Shown: piece after piece, positions 6,889 to 14,145 of the stretch
Layout: each line of letters opens with the position of its first letter
Position numbering within the stretch: position 1 is the stretch's first letter
Assembly: GCA_003552885.1 (NCBI GenBank)
Contig: PUPA01000012.1
Coordinates: forward strand, 1 to 24,251
Direction of reading: 5' to 3'
Source: Natrialbaceae archaeon
GTDB taxonomy: Archaea; Halobacteriota; Halobacteria; Halobacteriales; Natrialbaceae
Length of the DNA stretch: 24,251 bases
The notes under the pieces: generated by a model
Told to the model about the DNA's origin: nothing
Seen by the model: only the letters and a program-made list of their open reading frames with translations
Database searches by the model: none
Translations under genes and position numbers: made by a program

Positions 6889-7521
6889 CTAAAGCCATTC
6901 GTTCTCGTCCGCCGGCTCCCACGTCGAGCGTTCCCGAACCCGGGCCATCGCCTCCCGCGCACGGTCGTCCCCGGCGCTGTCGACCACCGAGACGCAGTGT
7001 TCGAGGATCGTCTCGAGGGGGTCGTCGTCGTACGCCGGCACGTTCAGCCGCGAGGCAGCCACGGTCGCCTCCACGACGGCGGCGACCCCCCGGTCGACCG
7101 TCCCGACCCGTCGGTGACGGACGCCGGCGTCCACCGGGCGAAGCTCCCAGCGTTCCCAGCGGGTTCCGCCGTCGACGCCCGTCTCGGCGCTGCGGGCCTC
7201 GACGCGCACCCAGGCGTCAACCCCCTCGACGATCGGCTCCTCGATCTCGACGATCGAGAGTGCCGCGTCGACGAACGTGACCGGATCGCGCGTGAACTGG
7301 ACGTACCCCTCTCCCTCCCGGTGGAAGTTCCGCCGGGTCCGGGTGTCCCCCCAGGTGCGTGCCGTGACGGGATCGCCGGCGAAGAGGCCGAGCGCCGCGA
7401 GGTTCCACCGGCCGTCGGCTCCGCGGGTAGTCACGACCGACTCGGTGACCCCCGACAGCTCCACCGGCCATCCGCCGTCAGTCGCGGCCCGATCGTCCCT
7501 CGCCCCGGAGTCGTCGGTCAC
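6889..7521 (-). CDS. DUF447 family protein
   Basis: This 210-aa protein contains features of DUF447 (a flavin-reductase-like split-barrel family in archaea): VTTRGADGRWNLAALGL, an RTWGDTRTRRNF segment, YVQFTRDPVTFVDAAL and a C-terminal helical part ending ADENEWL. The family's function is unestablished. I chose the GTG at 7519-7521 because it forms a 4-nt GTGA overlap with the stop of the CitG-like gene, a strong sign of translational coupling, and because upstream in-frame residues are Arg-rich shadow sequence. The gene order CitG-like, DUF447, rpS17e, asd points to an operon. Confidence 0.85.
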   Translation of the reverse strand: MTDDSGARDDRAATDGGWPVELSGVTESVVTTRGADGRWNLAALGLFAGDPVTARTWGDTRTRRNFHREGEGYVQFTRDPVTFVDAALSIVEIEEPIVEGVDAWVRVEARSAETGVDGGTRWERWELRPVDAGVRHRRVGTVDRGVAAVVEATVAASRLNVPAYDDDPLETILEHCVSVVDSAGDDRAREAMARVRERSTWEPADENEWL

Positions 7522-8378
7522 GGCTCGATCACCCCGTTCTCCAGGGCGACGAACAGCCCGGCAGCGACGAGGTCGGCGGTCGTCCCGGGGTTGATCCTGC
7601 GGCTGACGAGCTCGTCGGCGAACGCCTCGAGTCGGTCCGGCTCCTCGGCGAGGGCGTCGGTTCGCTGGAGCTCGCGCGCACGCTCGCTCACCTCCTCGGC
7701 GACCCCCACACCCCGACGGCTCGCTACGAGCGTGTCCGGGCGATCTGCCAGCAGGGAGATGAAGACCTCGGCGGCCCGATCGGCGAGGGGGCCGTCGGCA
7801 CCCGCGAGCCGGTCGGCGGCGGCGAACGACCGTTCGAAGCCACGACACCACTCCCGGGCGACGTCGTCGCGAGGGGCACCCGTGGCCATCACGTCCTTCA
7901 ACGTCGTTCCGGTCGCCGTGAGCTCCGCGGCCGCCGCGGCCCCGCGCCGGACGTCTGGAACCGAAGCGTCCGCGGGCGGCTCGTCGACGAAGACGTCGAC
8001 GTGCTCGAACGCCCGGTAGAACGCCACGGCGTCGGCGACCGTCGTCGACTCGGCGATCCGGGAGGCGTCTGCGGGCGAGAGCCCGCGGTCGCCGTCGGCT
8101 GCGGCCCGTACGAGCGGGACGAGCAACGCGAGCGCACCGAACTGGGTGTTGCCACCGCCCTGGTCGGCCATCCCGGCGACCGCACGCTCGAAGGCCACCC
8201 CGACCGGGCTCCCCGAGCCCGCCAGCGCCAGCCCCTCGCTCGCGCCGACGGCACCCGCCAGGAAGTGCTCGAACCGAAGCTCCGGCAGATCGCGGTGGCG
8301 GTCGACGTTGCCGGGCTTTGGCGTACCGGCGACCTCGAGCAACAGGGCCAGCCGGGCGTTCTCCGCGGGCGTCCGCAT
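7518..8378 (-). CDS. Triphosphoribosyl-dephospho-CoA synthase-like protein (CitG/MdcB family)
   Basis: This 286-aa protein has the family signatures: GTPKPGNVDRHRDLPEL (residues 18-34), AGMADQGGGNTQFGALALL (68-86), then EHVDVFVDEPPADAS and a final region RRINPGTTADLVAAGLFVAL. In bacteria CitG/MdcB transfers a ribosyl group from ATP to dephospho-CoA to make the prosthetic group of citrate lyase or malonate decarboxylase. Neither partner enzyme is visible here, and archaeal members of the family probably do something else, possibly a related nucleotide transfer. It ends in a GTGA overlap with DUF447. It starts at ATG 8378 with GGAGG directly upstream. A tandem repeat lies 44-108 nt upstream. 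Confidence 0.85.
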   Translation of the reverse strand: MRTPAENARLALLLEVAGTPKPGNVDRHRDLPELRFEHFLAGAVGASEGLALAGSGSPVGVAFERAVAGMADQGGGNTQFGALALLVPLVRAAADGDRGLSPADASRIAESTTVADAVAFYRAFEHVDVFVDEPPADASVPDVRRGAAAAAELTATGTTLKDVMATGAPRDDVAREWCRGFERSFAAADRLAGADGPLADRAAEVFISLLADRPDTLVASRRGVGVAEEVSERARELQRTDALAEEPDRLEAFADELVSRRINPGTTADLVAAGLFVALENGVIEP

Positions 8379-8422
8379 GCCTCCGGCTGGGGGGTGTGGA
8401 CGGTTAGCGGTGACGGTCCGTC

Positions 8423-8486
8423 GTCGGGGCTACGGCTCGTCGGTACGGCGTTTCGTCGGGGCTACGGCTCGTCGGTACGGCGTTTC
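8423..8486. repeat. Perfect 32-bp tandem duplication
   Basis: Bases 8423-8454 are repeated exactly at 8455-8486; each unit begins GTCGGGGCTACGG and ends GGTACGGCGTTTC. It lies between the CitG-like start (8378) and the DUF106 stop (8530), so it is intergenic and upstream of the CitG-like promoter. Perfect identity suggests a recent duplication. Confidence 0.9.
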
Positions 8487-8529
8487 GCCGGACGCACGGA
8501 CCGTCGCTCGAGAGAACAGGGGACTCCGA

Positions 8530-9474
8530 TCAGCCCGTCGGGCTCATGTCGATGTTCAGCGCCTTGCGCAACAGCTGGGTAAAGCCCATCGAACAGACGA
8601 AGTACCAGACGATCCAGCTTCGCAGTGGCCCGATCACGCCCTCGTTCCAGTCGATCGGACCGACGATCGGCATCACCACGGAGGCGTCGGCTTCGGTGAG
8701 CCCGACGTCGTGGATCTTCCACCACATCCAGAGGAAAAGCGGGATGGTCAACAGCATGATCCAGACCATCGGCCGGAACTGCTCTTTGAACATCCCGAGG
8801 TTCTCGGCCATCGCCTCCATCTGCTCTTCTTGGATCTCCTGGAGCTCCTCTTCGATTCGTTCGATCTCCTCTTCGCTCGCGTCCCGCTCCTCGGCCGCCT
8901 TCTTTCGTTCCTGGGCCTCCTTGCGTTTGTCCTGGACGGCTTTCATCCGCTCCTGGTAGACCCCCATCCGCTCGACGTTCATCAGGTTCGCCTGCAACAG
9001 CGTCGAGTAGAGGCCGGTGAGCATCGCCACCGAGAGGATCACGGCGTAGAAGGGCAGGGTGGCGTCGAGCGGCGCGAGCGCCATATCGACGGTCCCGCCG
9101 ACGACGTCCCGGACCGACTCGAACCAGTAGGCGACCATCAGCATGACCGCGCCGGCGCCGGCCATCTTGTCCCACTGGGACCAGCTCGAGGCCTCCGCGA
9201 GCTCCGCGTCGGCGTCCGCACCCGGCTCGGCGTCGCCGTCCAGCGCCCGGTCGTACGCCTCCCGGTCGGCGATCTCGAAGCCGTCGTCGCGGTCGACGAG
9301 GATCCCCTTCTCGATGATCCGGCCCCACTGGCCGCTCGTGAGCTCGTCGTTGACGTCTCCCCACGTTACCTCTCCGCCGTTCTCGTCGGCGGCCTCCCGC
9401 ACCCGATTCAGGGCGTCGACCATCGCGGCGTCCTCGCGGACGAGGGTATCCACTTTCTCCGCGGTACGGGTCAT
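8530..9474 (-). CDS. DUF106 membrane protein (Oxa1/EMC3/TMCO1 superfamily)
   Basis: This 314-aa integral membrane protein belongs to the archaeal branch of the Oxa1/YidC-EMC3-TMCO1 insertases, which help thread membrane proteins into the bilayer. There is an N-terminal cytoplasmic region of about 95 residues with a possible winged helix (GEVTWGDVNDELTSGQWGRI) and an acidic linker. Then come membrane segments near 103-125 and 138-160, a charged coiled coil rich in K/E/Q (about 168-228), and further segments near 236-256 and 284-303. A TATA-like AAGATAAACAC lies about 38 nt before the ATG. In haloarchaea this gene is often found close to adk; here a 6.2-kb block of opposite orientation separates them. 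Confidence 0.88.
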   Translation of the reverse strand: MTRTAEKVDTLVREDAAMVDALNRVREAADENGGEVTWGDVNDELTSGQWGRIIEKGILVDRDDGFEIADREAYDRALDGDAEPGADADAELAEASSWSQWDKMAGAGAVMLMVAYWFESVRDVVGGTVDMALAPLDATLPFYAVILSVAMLTGLYSTLLQANLMNVERMGVYQERMKAVQDKRKEAQERKKAAEERDASEEEIERIEEELQEIQEEQMEAMAENLGMFKEQFRPMVWIMLLTIPLFLWMWWKIHDVGLTEADASVVMPIVGPIDWNEGVIGPLRSWIVWYFVCSMGFTQLLRKALNIDMSPTG

Positions 9475-9506
9475 CTACCCGAGGCTAGGGCACGTCCGGT
9501 ATACAA

Positions 9507-9517
9507 GTGTTTATCTT
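9507..9517 (-). promoter_or_regulatory. TATA-like element for the DUF106 gene
   Basis: The minus strand reads AAGATAAACAC, centred about 38 nt upstream of the ATG at 9474, leaving a leader of roughly 10-12 nt. Confidence 0.45.
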
Positions 9518-9556
9518 CCCGCGCCGACCGGATCCGCGGAGTATCGTTCACCCGCA

Positions 9557-9631
9557 CCGATGGCCCCGTGGTAGAAGCCGGCGCCAATGACCCCGTGGTG
9601 GGGGCCGATAGCTCCATGGCAAACGCCGGCA
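9557..9631. repeat. Imperfect three-unit tandem repeat (27+21+27 bp)
   Basis: The units start CCGATGGCCCCGTGG (9557), CCAATGACCCCGTGG (9584) and CCGATAGCTCCATGG (9605). The first and third end in GCCGGCG and GCCGGCA; the middle one lacks six bases. All lengths are multiples of three. Confidence 0.75.
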
Positions 9632-9757
9632 CTCGTCCGGCCGGCCGGCCGACATCGTTCGGAGTCCCAACCAGTTCCGTCCGACGGTGTTGGCGGCACA
9701 CGAACGGAACTGATATTTACTTGTACTGCTCGTTTCACGCCTCGATTCGGCCAGAAC

Positions 9758-9768
9758 GGTTATATGAT
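9758..9768 (+). promoter_or_regulatory. TATA box of the giant pilin-like gene (nearly symmetrical)
   Basis: GGTTATATGATATCC spans 9758-9772; TTATAT is centred about 31 nt before the ATG at 9794, predicting a start site a few bases upstream of the ATG. The reverse strand reads GGATATCATATAACC, so the element could also drive a divergent transcript. Confidence 0.6.
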
Positions 9769-9793
9769 ATCCTTGAGAATAGCCCCGTAACAA

Positions 9794-12700
9794 ATGTCGT
9801 GGACAGCCGGCGGGCCGCGATCCGACCGGGAGGAGCGGGGAGTGACGCCGCTGGTCGGCATCATCCTGCTTTTCGGGATGGTGTTCGCCGGCGCAGCGTT
9901 GCTCTTTATCGCCGGAAGCGCGCTGATTGACGCCACCGAGACCGACACCGAACTGGAGACGATCCGGTCGGCGATGGACATGAACGACCGGAGCATCCGG
10001 ACGGTCGCCGAGACCGGCGAGGAGCAGGTGCTCGGGCTCGAGGCCGGCAGCGGCGCCAGCTTCTCCCCGGACGGCTCGATCGAGCTCGTCTGGTACAACG
10101 CGAGCGAGCAAGGACAAATACCGTGGGACGACGAAGACCACGAACCCTGCAGCGCCAGCGTCGACGAGCTCGGAACGATCGAGTACGAGGCCGGCGACCG
10201 CACCGTTGCCTACCAGGGTGGTGGTGTCTTCGAGCGGACCTCGAGTGACACGTTCGTTAGATCGCCCCCGGGAGTCGGCTTCGACGACGACCGACTCCAG
10301 CTGTCGGTGATGAAAATCGACTGGAGCCACGACGGCGGCGACGCGGTGGCTCAGAAGAACCTCACGGCCTCCCGCGCCGCCGTCGAGGAGCTCTCCGGTG
10401 CGAGTCGGGACTGTGAGATGGACACGGACCCGAGCGATCCACAGGACCTCGCACTGCGGATCGAAAGCGAGTACGCCGCGGGCTGGGAGCGTCACCTCGA
10501 GAACGAAGCCGAGCTCACGGACCGGGACGTCGAGGTCGACCGTGACGGCGACGTCGTGACGATGGAAGCTATGGGCCTCGGAGATACGCCCGATCCGGCG
10601 ACGTTCCGTATTTCGGAGGACCTGGGAAGTCCGGACTATCCGGATCCGAACGACGTTCGTGTCACGTTCCCTTCCGAGAGCCCTGCACCTCATCCTCTCA
10701 ACTGGACGGCCGAATTCAATAACACAGGCGACGAGTCGATAGACCGGGACGTGACGTTTGAAATTCTCGGTGAAGGAATCGAGGATACGGAGCGTCTCGA
10801 ACTCGGTCCAGGGAAGTCCGAAGTACAGGAGTTTCAGATCCCACCGGACCACTACGAGGGGTTGAGCCCGGGTCAGGAGTACGAGTACGATATCTACGTT
10901 GAAAACGACGAAGACAGTCTTGACACGTACGGATCGTTTTACTACGGGAAGGAGGGGACACATTTCGATGTCGTCGATATCGTGGAACCCGACGGGGACG
11001 AAGTGGCCATCGGTGCGCGGCTGCAAAATCTAGGGGTCGAGAACGGAACCGAAGAAGCGACGATTCAGATACACCACGAGACGGGGGGCGAGATAGTATC
11101 CTCGGACAGGGACCTCACGCTCGAATACGGCCGAGACGCGACCATCACCTGGAACATCAGCGAGTCCGAGTGGCCAAACGACGAGTACGAGTTCTCCGTG
11201 ACGACCGAAAGCGACGAAGAGGGCAAGAGCGGCGAGTTCGAAATCACCGAGGGGTACGACGCCGGGCTGGTCGTCACCGAGGACCGGGGGATCGCCGGTG
11301 GCGAGCAGGTCGTCACCGAGGATGAGGACGTGGTCGTCGAAGCCGAGATCAACAACACGGGATTCGAGGATCTCGAGGGCCCGGTAACTCTCGAACTGTT
11401 CGAGCAAGACGGGGACGACGGGCTCATCAACGTCAGCAAGGACATCTCCGTCGACGGCAGCGACACCGAACGCGTCGAACTGACCGTGGCTGATCCCGGG
11501 CTCGAGGCGGGGGAGATCTACGAGTACGACGTCACGGCGGACGACGGGCTCGACGACCGGGGCTCGTTCCTCGTCGTCGAGGAGCGGGAGATCCCCGAGT
11601 TCTCGATCGAGGACGTCGCCCTCGACGATCCGGTCAAGCCGGGAAGCTCGCTCGAGGTCACCGTCGACCTCGAGAACGCGGGCGACGCGGGCGAGGAACT
11701 CGTCTGGCTCGAGGGGTTCGACGGCGACGCGGTCGCCGTCGAAGAAGTGGAACTCGAGGACGAGGAGGAGACGATCACGCTCGTCTGGGAGGACGTCGCC
11801 GTTCCGGATCCGATCGACGAGACGACCGTCACGGTCCGTACCGCCGGCGACGAGGAGTCCGCCGAGGTCGACGTCGAGCCGTTGCTCGAGGTTGAAAACG
11901 TTACGGTCCTCGACGACCCGGTCGAACCGGGCGACACGGCGACGATCGAAGCCGACCTCGAGAGTATCGCCGGCGATGCGACTCGAGAAGTCGTCCTGAA
12001 GGGGACCGACGGCAGTCAGGTCGACTCGGCGCAAGTCACCGACGGAGACCCCGAAACCGTCGAACTCGAGTACGACACCGCCAGCGACGTCATAACGGAT
12101 CGTATCACGGTCGAGACGGACGACGACGAGATGGAAGAGGTCCTCGTCGTCGCTCGTGACGGCCCCGACTGCAGCGAAGTCAGCTACGAGGGAGGGGGCA
12201 CGAGTGACGACCCGTATCAGATACAAAACGTCGACCAACTGCAGTGTATCGAGGATCACGACCTCGAGGCTCACTACGAACTGGTCGACGATATCGACGC
12301 CCACGGCACGCAGTACTGGAACCCGGTGAACACCACCACCGAGGAGAAAACCGGCAGCAGTGGCAATATCGAACAAGGCGAGCAGTTTGAGCTTTCGGAA
12401 ACACCTGTCGTGGAAGGATCGGTCGAAGCCACTGATGGCGCAGAAGTCGAAGTTATCGACGCCGACGAGGGTATTATCGAAGTCACGGATTGTCCTTGGT
12501 GGGGATGTGGTTCACAAATGGACGTTACGTACGAATACGTAACCGAAACAGGGGATCCCAGAGGCTTCGAGCCGATCGGTGATGGAGGCCACGACTGGTT
12601 GGAGGGACCGACCCGGTGCGATCGACCGTGTGACTGGGAGGGACAGCTGTTTAGCGGCACGTTAGAGGGCAACGGAAACGTGATCGAGGGGTTGACGATC

Positions 12701-14005
12701 CAACGGCCAAACGAACGGTTCGTCGGCCTCTTCGGCTCCACCAGTTTACCACATCTCGAGGACGAACAGGGGTTTGAGACGATCGACGTCGGAGAAGGCT
12801 CCGAAATACGAAACGTCCGCCTGGCGGACGTCGATGTCCACGGGGAGCGCTACGTCGGCGCGCTAGCGGGCCAGGCAGGAGGAACGATCAACCAATCCAG
12901 AAGCGAGGGCACAGTACGGGCCGAAGAACAGTTGGTCGGTGGTCTGGTCGGCGCAGGCGCACACGCCGAACTGGACAACGAACTGGTCGCTGAAGGGAAG
13001 GTGTCCGGTGGCGAGAACGTGGAAGGGTTCCTTGGTGAGGGGATCGGTGGACTCGTCGGTAGAACCCACTGGGGGTCGACCCTCTCGGTCGGATACACCC
13101 AAGACATCGACGTCGAGTTTACCGGTTCCGGGAACGCGAACGCCGGTGGCGTCCTCGGTGCGACGTCGTACGTCGACTCCGAATTCGATCAGATGTACAC
13201 GAACGTAAGTGTTGAGAGTGACCAGGGCGGCTCGATCGTCGGCGCGATCCTCCAGCAGGACGGAGAGACTGGTGACGTGTTCACCAGCGCTGTGTACTGG
13301 GACCGAACCGAACAGGAAGATGGGGACGGCCGTCAGGAGGGCTCCGGCACGACACCCACACCAACGCTCGACTGGAACGACCGAACTACCGCCGAAATGA
13401 TCGGTCTCGACGCAACCGAACCCGGCAACATGGGCAACCTCGACTACGAGGAAGACGGCGGCCCGTGGGTCGCGATCCCCGACGACTACCCGCGGTTCGC
13501 CTGGGAGCTCGCCGCCGAAGGGGCCTTCGAGGTCGAGATCGACGACGTCGGTGAGGACGTGACTGCCGGCGAGTTCGTCGAGGTCGACGTCACGGTCACC
13601 AGCCGCTACGCGGACAGAGACGAGACGAACGTGACACAGACGATCGCCCTCGAGAATCCCGACGGCGAGACCGTCGACACCCGGTCCGTCGAGCTACCGA
13701 GCACGCTCGAGGTCGACGAGGAGGAGACGATCACGCTCGTCTGGCGGACGAGCACCGACGACGACGGCGACGACCGTGAGCTCACCGTCCGCAGCGAGGA
13801 CGCGAAAGACACGGCACTGGTCGACGTCGACGATCTCGAGATCGGACCCGGTTCGTCGGACTCCGACCGCGAATTTGAGCTCGGTGACGGCGAGGACGAG
13901 TTCGGAGAGGTCCCCAACGTCGGCACCGGCGAGGCCTCCGACGACGACGGCCCCGAGAGCGAACCCGACGTCGACATCGACGGCAGCACGATCGTGATCG
14001 ACTGA
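9794..14005 (+). CDS. Giant secreted pilin-like surface protein with CARDB-like and GLUG beta-helix domains (DUF7289-like N-terminus)
   Basis: This 1403-aa protein is probably a surface adhesin or pilus-associated protein. Residues 13-41 form a class III (prepilin-type) signal: EERG16|VTPLVGIILLFGM followed by a hydrophobic helix, likely cut after Gly16. Residues 45-250 resemble the N-terminal domain of the next gene. From about 290 to 785 there are four to five CARDB-like beta-sandwiches (for example WTAEFNNTG, VEAEINNTG, VTVDLENAG). From about 793 a GLUG-type beta-helix begins (YEGGGTSDDPYQIQNVDQLQ) with repeats FVGLFGS, YVGALAGQ, LVGGLVGA, IGGLVGR and AGGVLGA. A last CARDB-like domain (1245-1345) and an acidic tail follow. 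Many N-x-S/T sequons fit an exported glycoprotein. There is no C-terminal membrane anchor. Confidence 0.85.
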   Translation: MSWTAGGPRSDREERGVTPLVGIILLFGMVFAGAALLFIAGSALIDATETDTELETIRSAMDMNDRSIRTVAETGEEQVLGLEAGSGASFSPDGSIELVWYNASEQGQIPWDDEDHEPCSASVDELGTIEYEAGDRTVAYQGGGVFERTSSDTFVRSPPGVGFDDDRLQLSVMKIDWSHDGGDAVAQKNLTASRAAVEELSGASRDCEMDTDPSDPQDLALRIESEYAAGWERHLENEAELTDRDVEVDRDGDVVTMEAMGLGDTPDPATFRISEDLGSPDYPDPNDVRVTFPSESPAPHPLNWTAEFNNTGDESIDRDVTFEILGEGIEDTERLELGPGKSEVQEFQIPPDHYEGLSPGQEYEYDIYVENDEDSLDTYGSFYYGKEGTHFDVVDIVEPDGDEVAIGARLQNLGVENGTEEATIQIHHETGGEIVSSDRDLTLEYGRDATITWNISESEWPNDEYEFSVTTESDEEGKSGEFEITEGYDAGLVVTEDRGIAGGEQVVTEDEDVVVEAEINNTGFEDLEGPVTLELFEQDGDDGLINVSKDISVDGSDTERVELTVADPGLEAGEIYEYDVTADDGLDDRGSFLVVEEREIPEFSIEDVALDDPVKPGSSLEVTVDLENAGDAGEELVWLEGFDGDAVAVEEVELEDEEETITLVWEDVAVPDPIDETTVTVRTAGDEESAEVDVEPLLEVENVTVLDDPVEPGDTATIEADLESIAGDATREVVLKGTDGSQVDSAQVTDGDPETVELEYDTASDVITDRITVETDDDEMEEVLVVARDGPDCSEVSYEGGGTSDDPYQIQNVDQLQCIEDHDLEAHYELVDDIDAHGTQYWNPVNTTTEEKTGSSGNIEQGEQFELSETPVVEGSVEATDGAEVEVIDADEGIIEVTDCPWWGCGSQMDVTYEYVTETGDPRGFEPIGDGGHDWLEGPTRCDRPCDWEGQLFSGTLEGNGNVIEGLTIQRPNERFVGLFGSTSLPHLEDEQGFETIDVGEGSEIRNVRLADVDVHGERYVGALAGQAGGTINQSRSEGTVRAEEQLVGGLVGAGAHAELDNELVAEGKVSGGENVEGFLGEGIGGLVGRTHWGSTLSVGYTQDIDVEFTGSGNANAGGVLGATSYVDSEFDQMYTNVSVESDQGGSIVGAILQQDGETGDVFTSAVYWDRTEQEDGDGRQEGSGTTPTPTLDWNDRTTAEMIGLDATEPGNMGNLDYEEDGGPWVAIPDDYPRFAWELAAEGAFEVEIDDVGEDVTAGEFVEVDVTVTSRYADRDETNVTQTIALENPDGETVDTRSVELPSTLEVDEEETITLVWRTSTDDDGDDRELTVRSEDAKDTALVDVDDLEIGPGSSDSDREFELGDGEDEFGEVPNVGTGEASDDDGPESEPDVDIDGSTIVID
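11759..11788 (+). repeat. 30-bp exact direct repeat, copy 1
   Basis: It encodes DEEETITLVW (residues 656-665 of the 1403-aa protein) and is identical base for base to 13715-13744, which lies 1956 bp (652 codons) downstream in the same frame. Confidence 0.92.
13715..13744 (+). repeat. 30-bp exact direct repeat, copy 2
   Basis: It encodes DEEETITLVW (residues 1308-1317), identical in sequence to 11759-11788. The two copies bracket one CARDB-like domain and the whole GLUG module. Confidence 0.92.
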
Positions 14006-14034
14006 CCTCGGGGCGCAGGTGCCGTCCCGAGGTC
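14004..14034 (+). terminator. Hairpin at the stop codon of the giant pilin-like gene
   Basis: GACCTCGGG (14004-14012) and CCCGAGGTC (14026-14034) form a perfect 9-bp stem with a 13-nt loop, starting inside the TGA stop. There is no T-run after it, so it may act as an mRNA 3'-end structure rather than a classical terminator. Confidence 0.5.
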
Positions 14035-14112
14035 CGGGAAGCCGGCCGACTCATAACGCTATCGGCCGCTGAACGGAATTGAACGGTCCGAAACGGTCGG
14101 GACGGCCGTGAC

Positions 14113-14124
14113 TGTTTATCTATT
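14113..14124 (+). promoter_or_regulatory. TATA box of the 514-aa pilin-like gene
   Basis: TGTTTATCTATT is centred about 27 nt before the ATG at 14146, predicting a leaderless transcript separate from the upstream giant gene. Confidence 0.55.
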
Positions 14125-14145
14125 GGATAACTCATCGTACCCTGT

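Larger units (their letters stand above)
9475..9793. other. Intergenic region between DUF106 and the giant pilin-like gene
   Basis: This 319-bp stretch separates two divergent genes. It holds the DUF106 promoter, a three-unit imperfect tandem repeat (9557-9631), a relatively AT-rich segment (about 9705-9793) and the promoter of the 1403-aa gene. A 75-codon minus-strand frame with GTG start at 9738 crosses the repeat; it is discussed as a finding but is not called as a gene. Confidence 0.7.

Noticed and set aside
9511..9738. 75-aa minus-strand gene across the 27/21/27-bp repeat
   Set aside because: It was not called as a CDS because the protein has no known features and the phase of the repeat may be chance. 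It is kept as a finding only.
9548..12376. Long minus-strand frames (492 and 448 codons) opposite the giant pilin-like gene
   Set aside because: Both are low-complexity Val/Leu/Asp/Arg shadows. The plus frame has a signal peptide, domain structure and a promoter.
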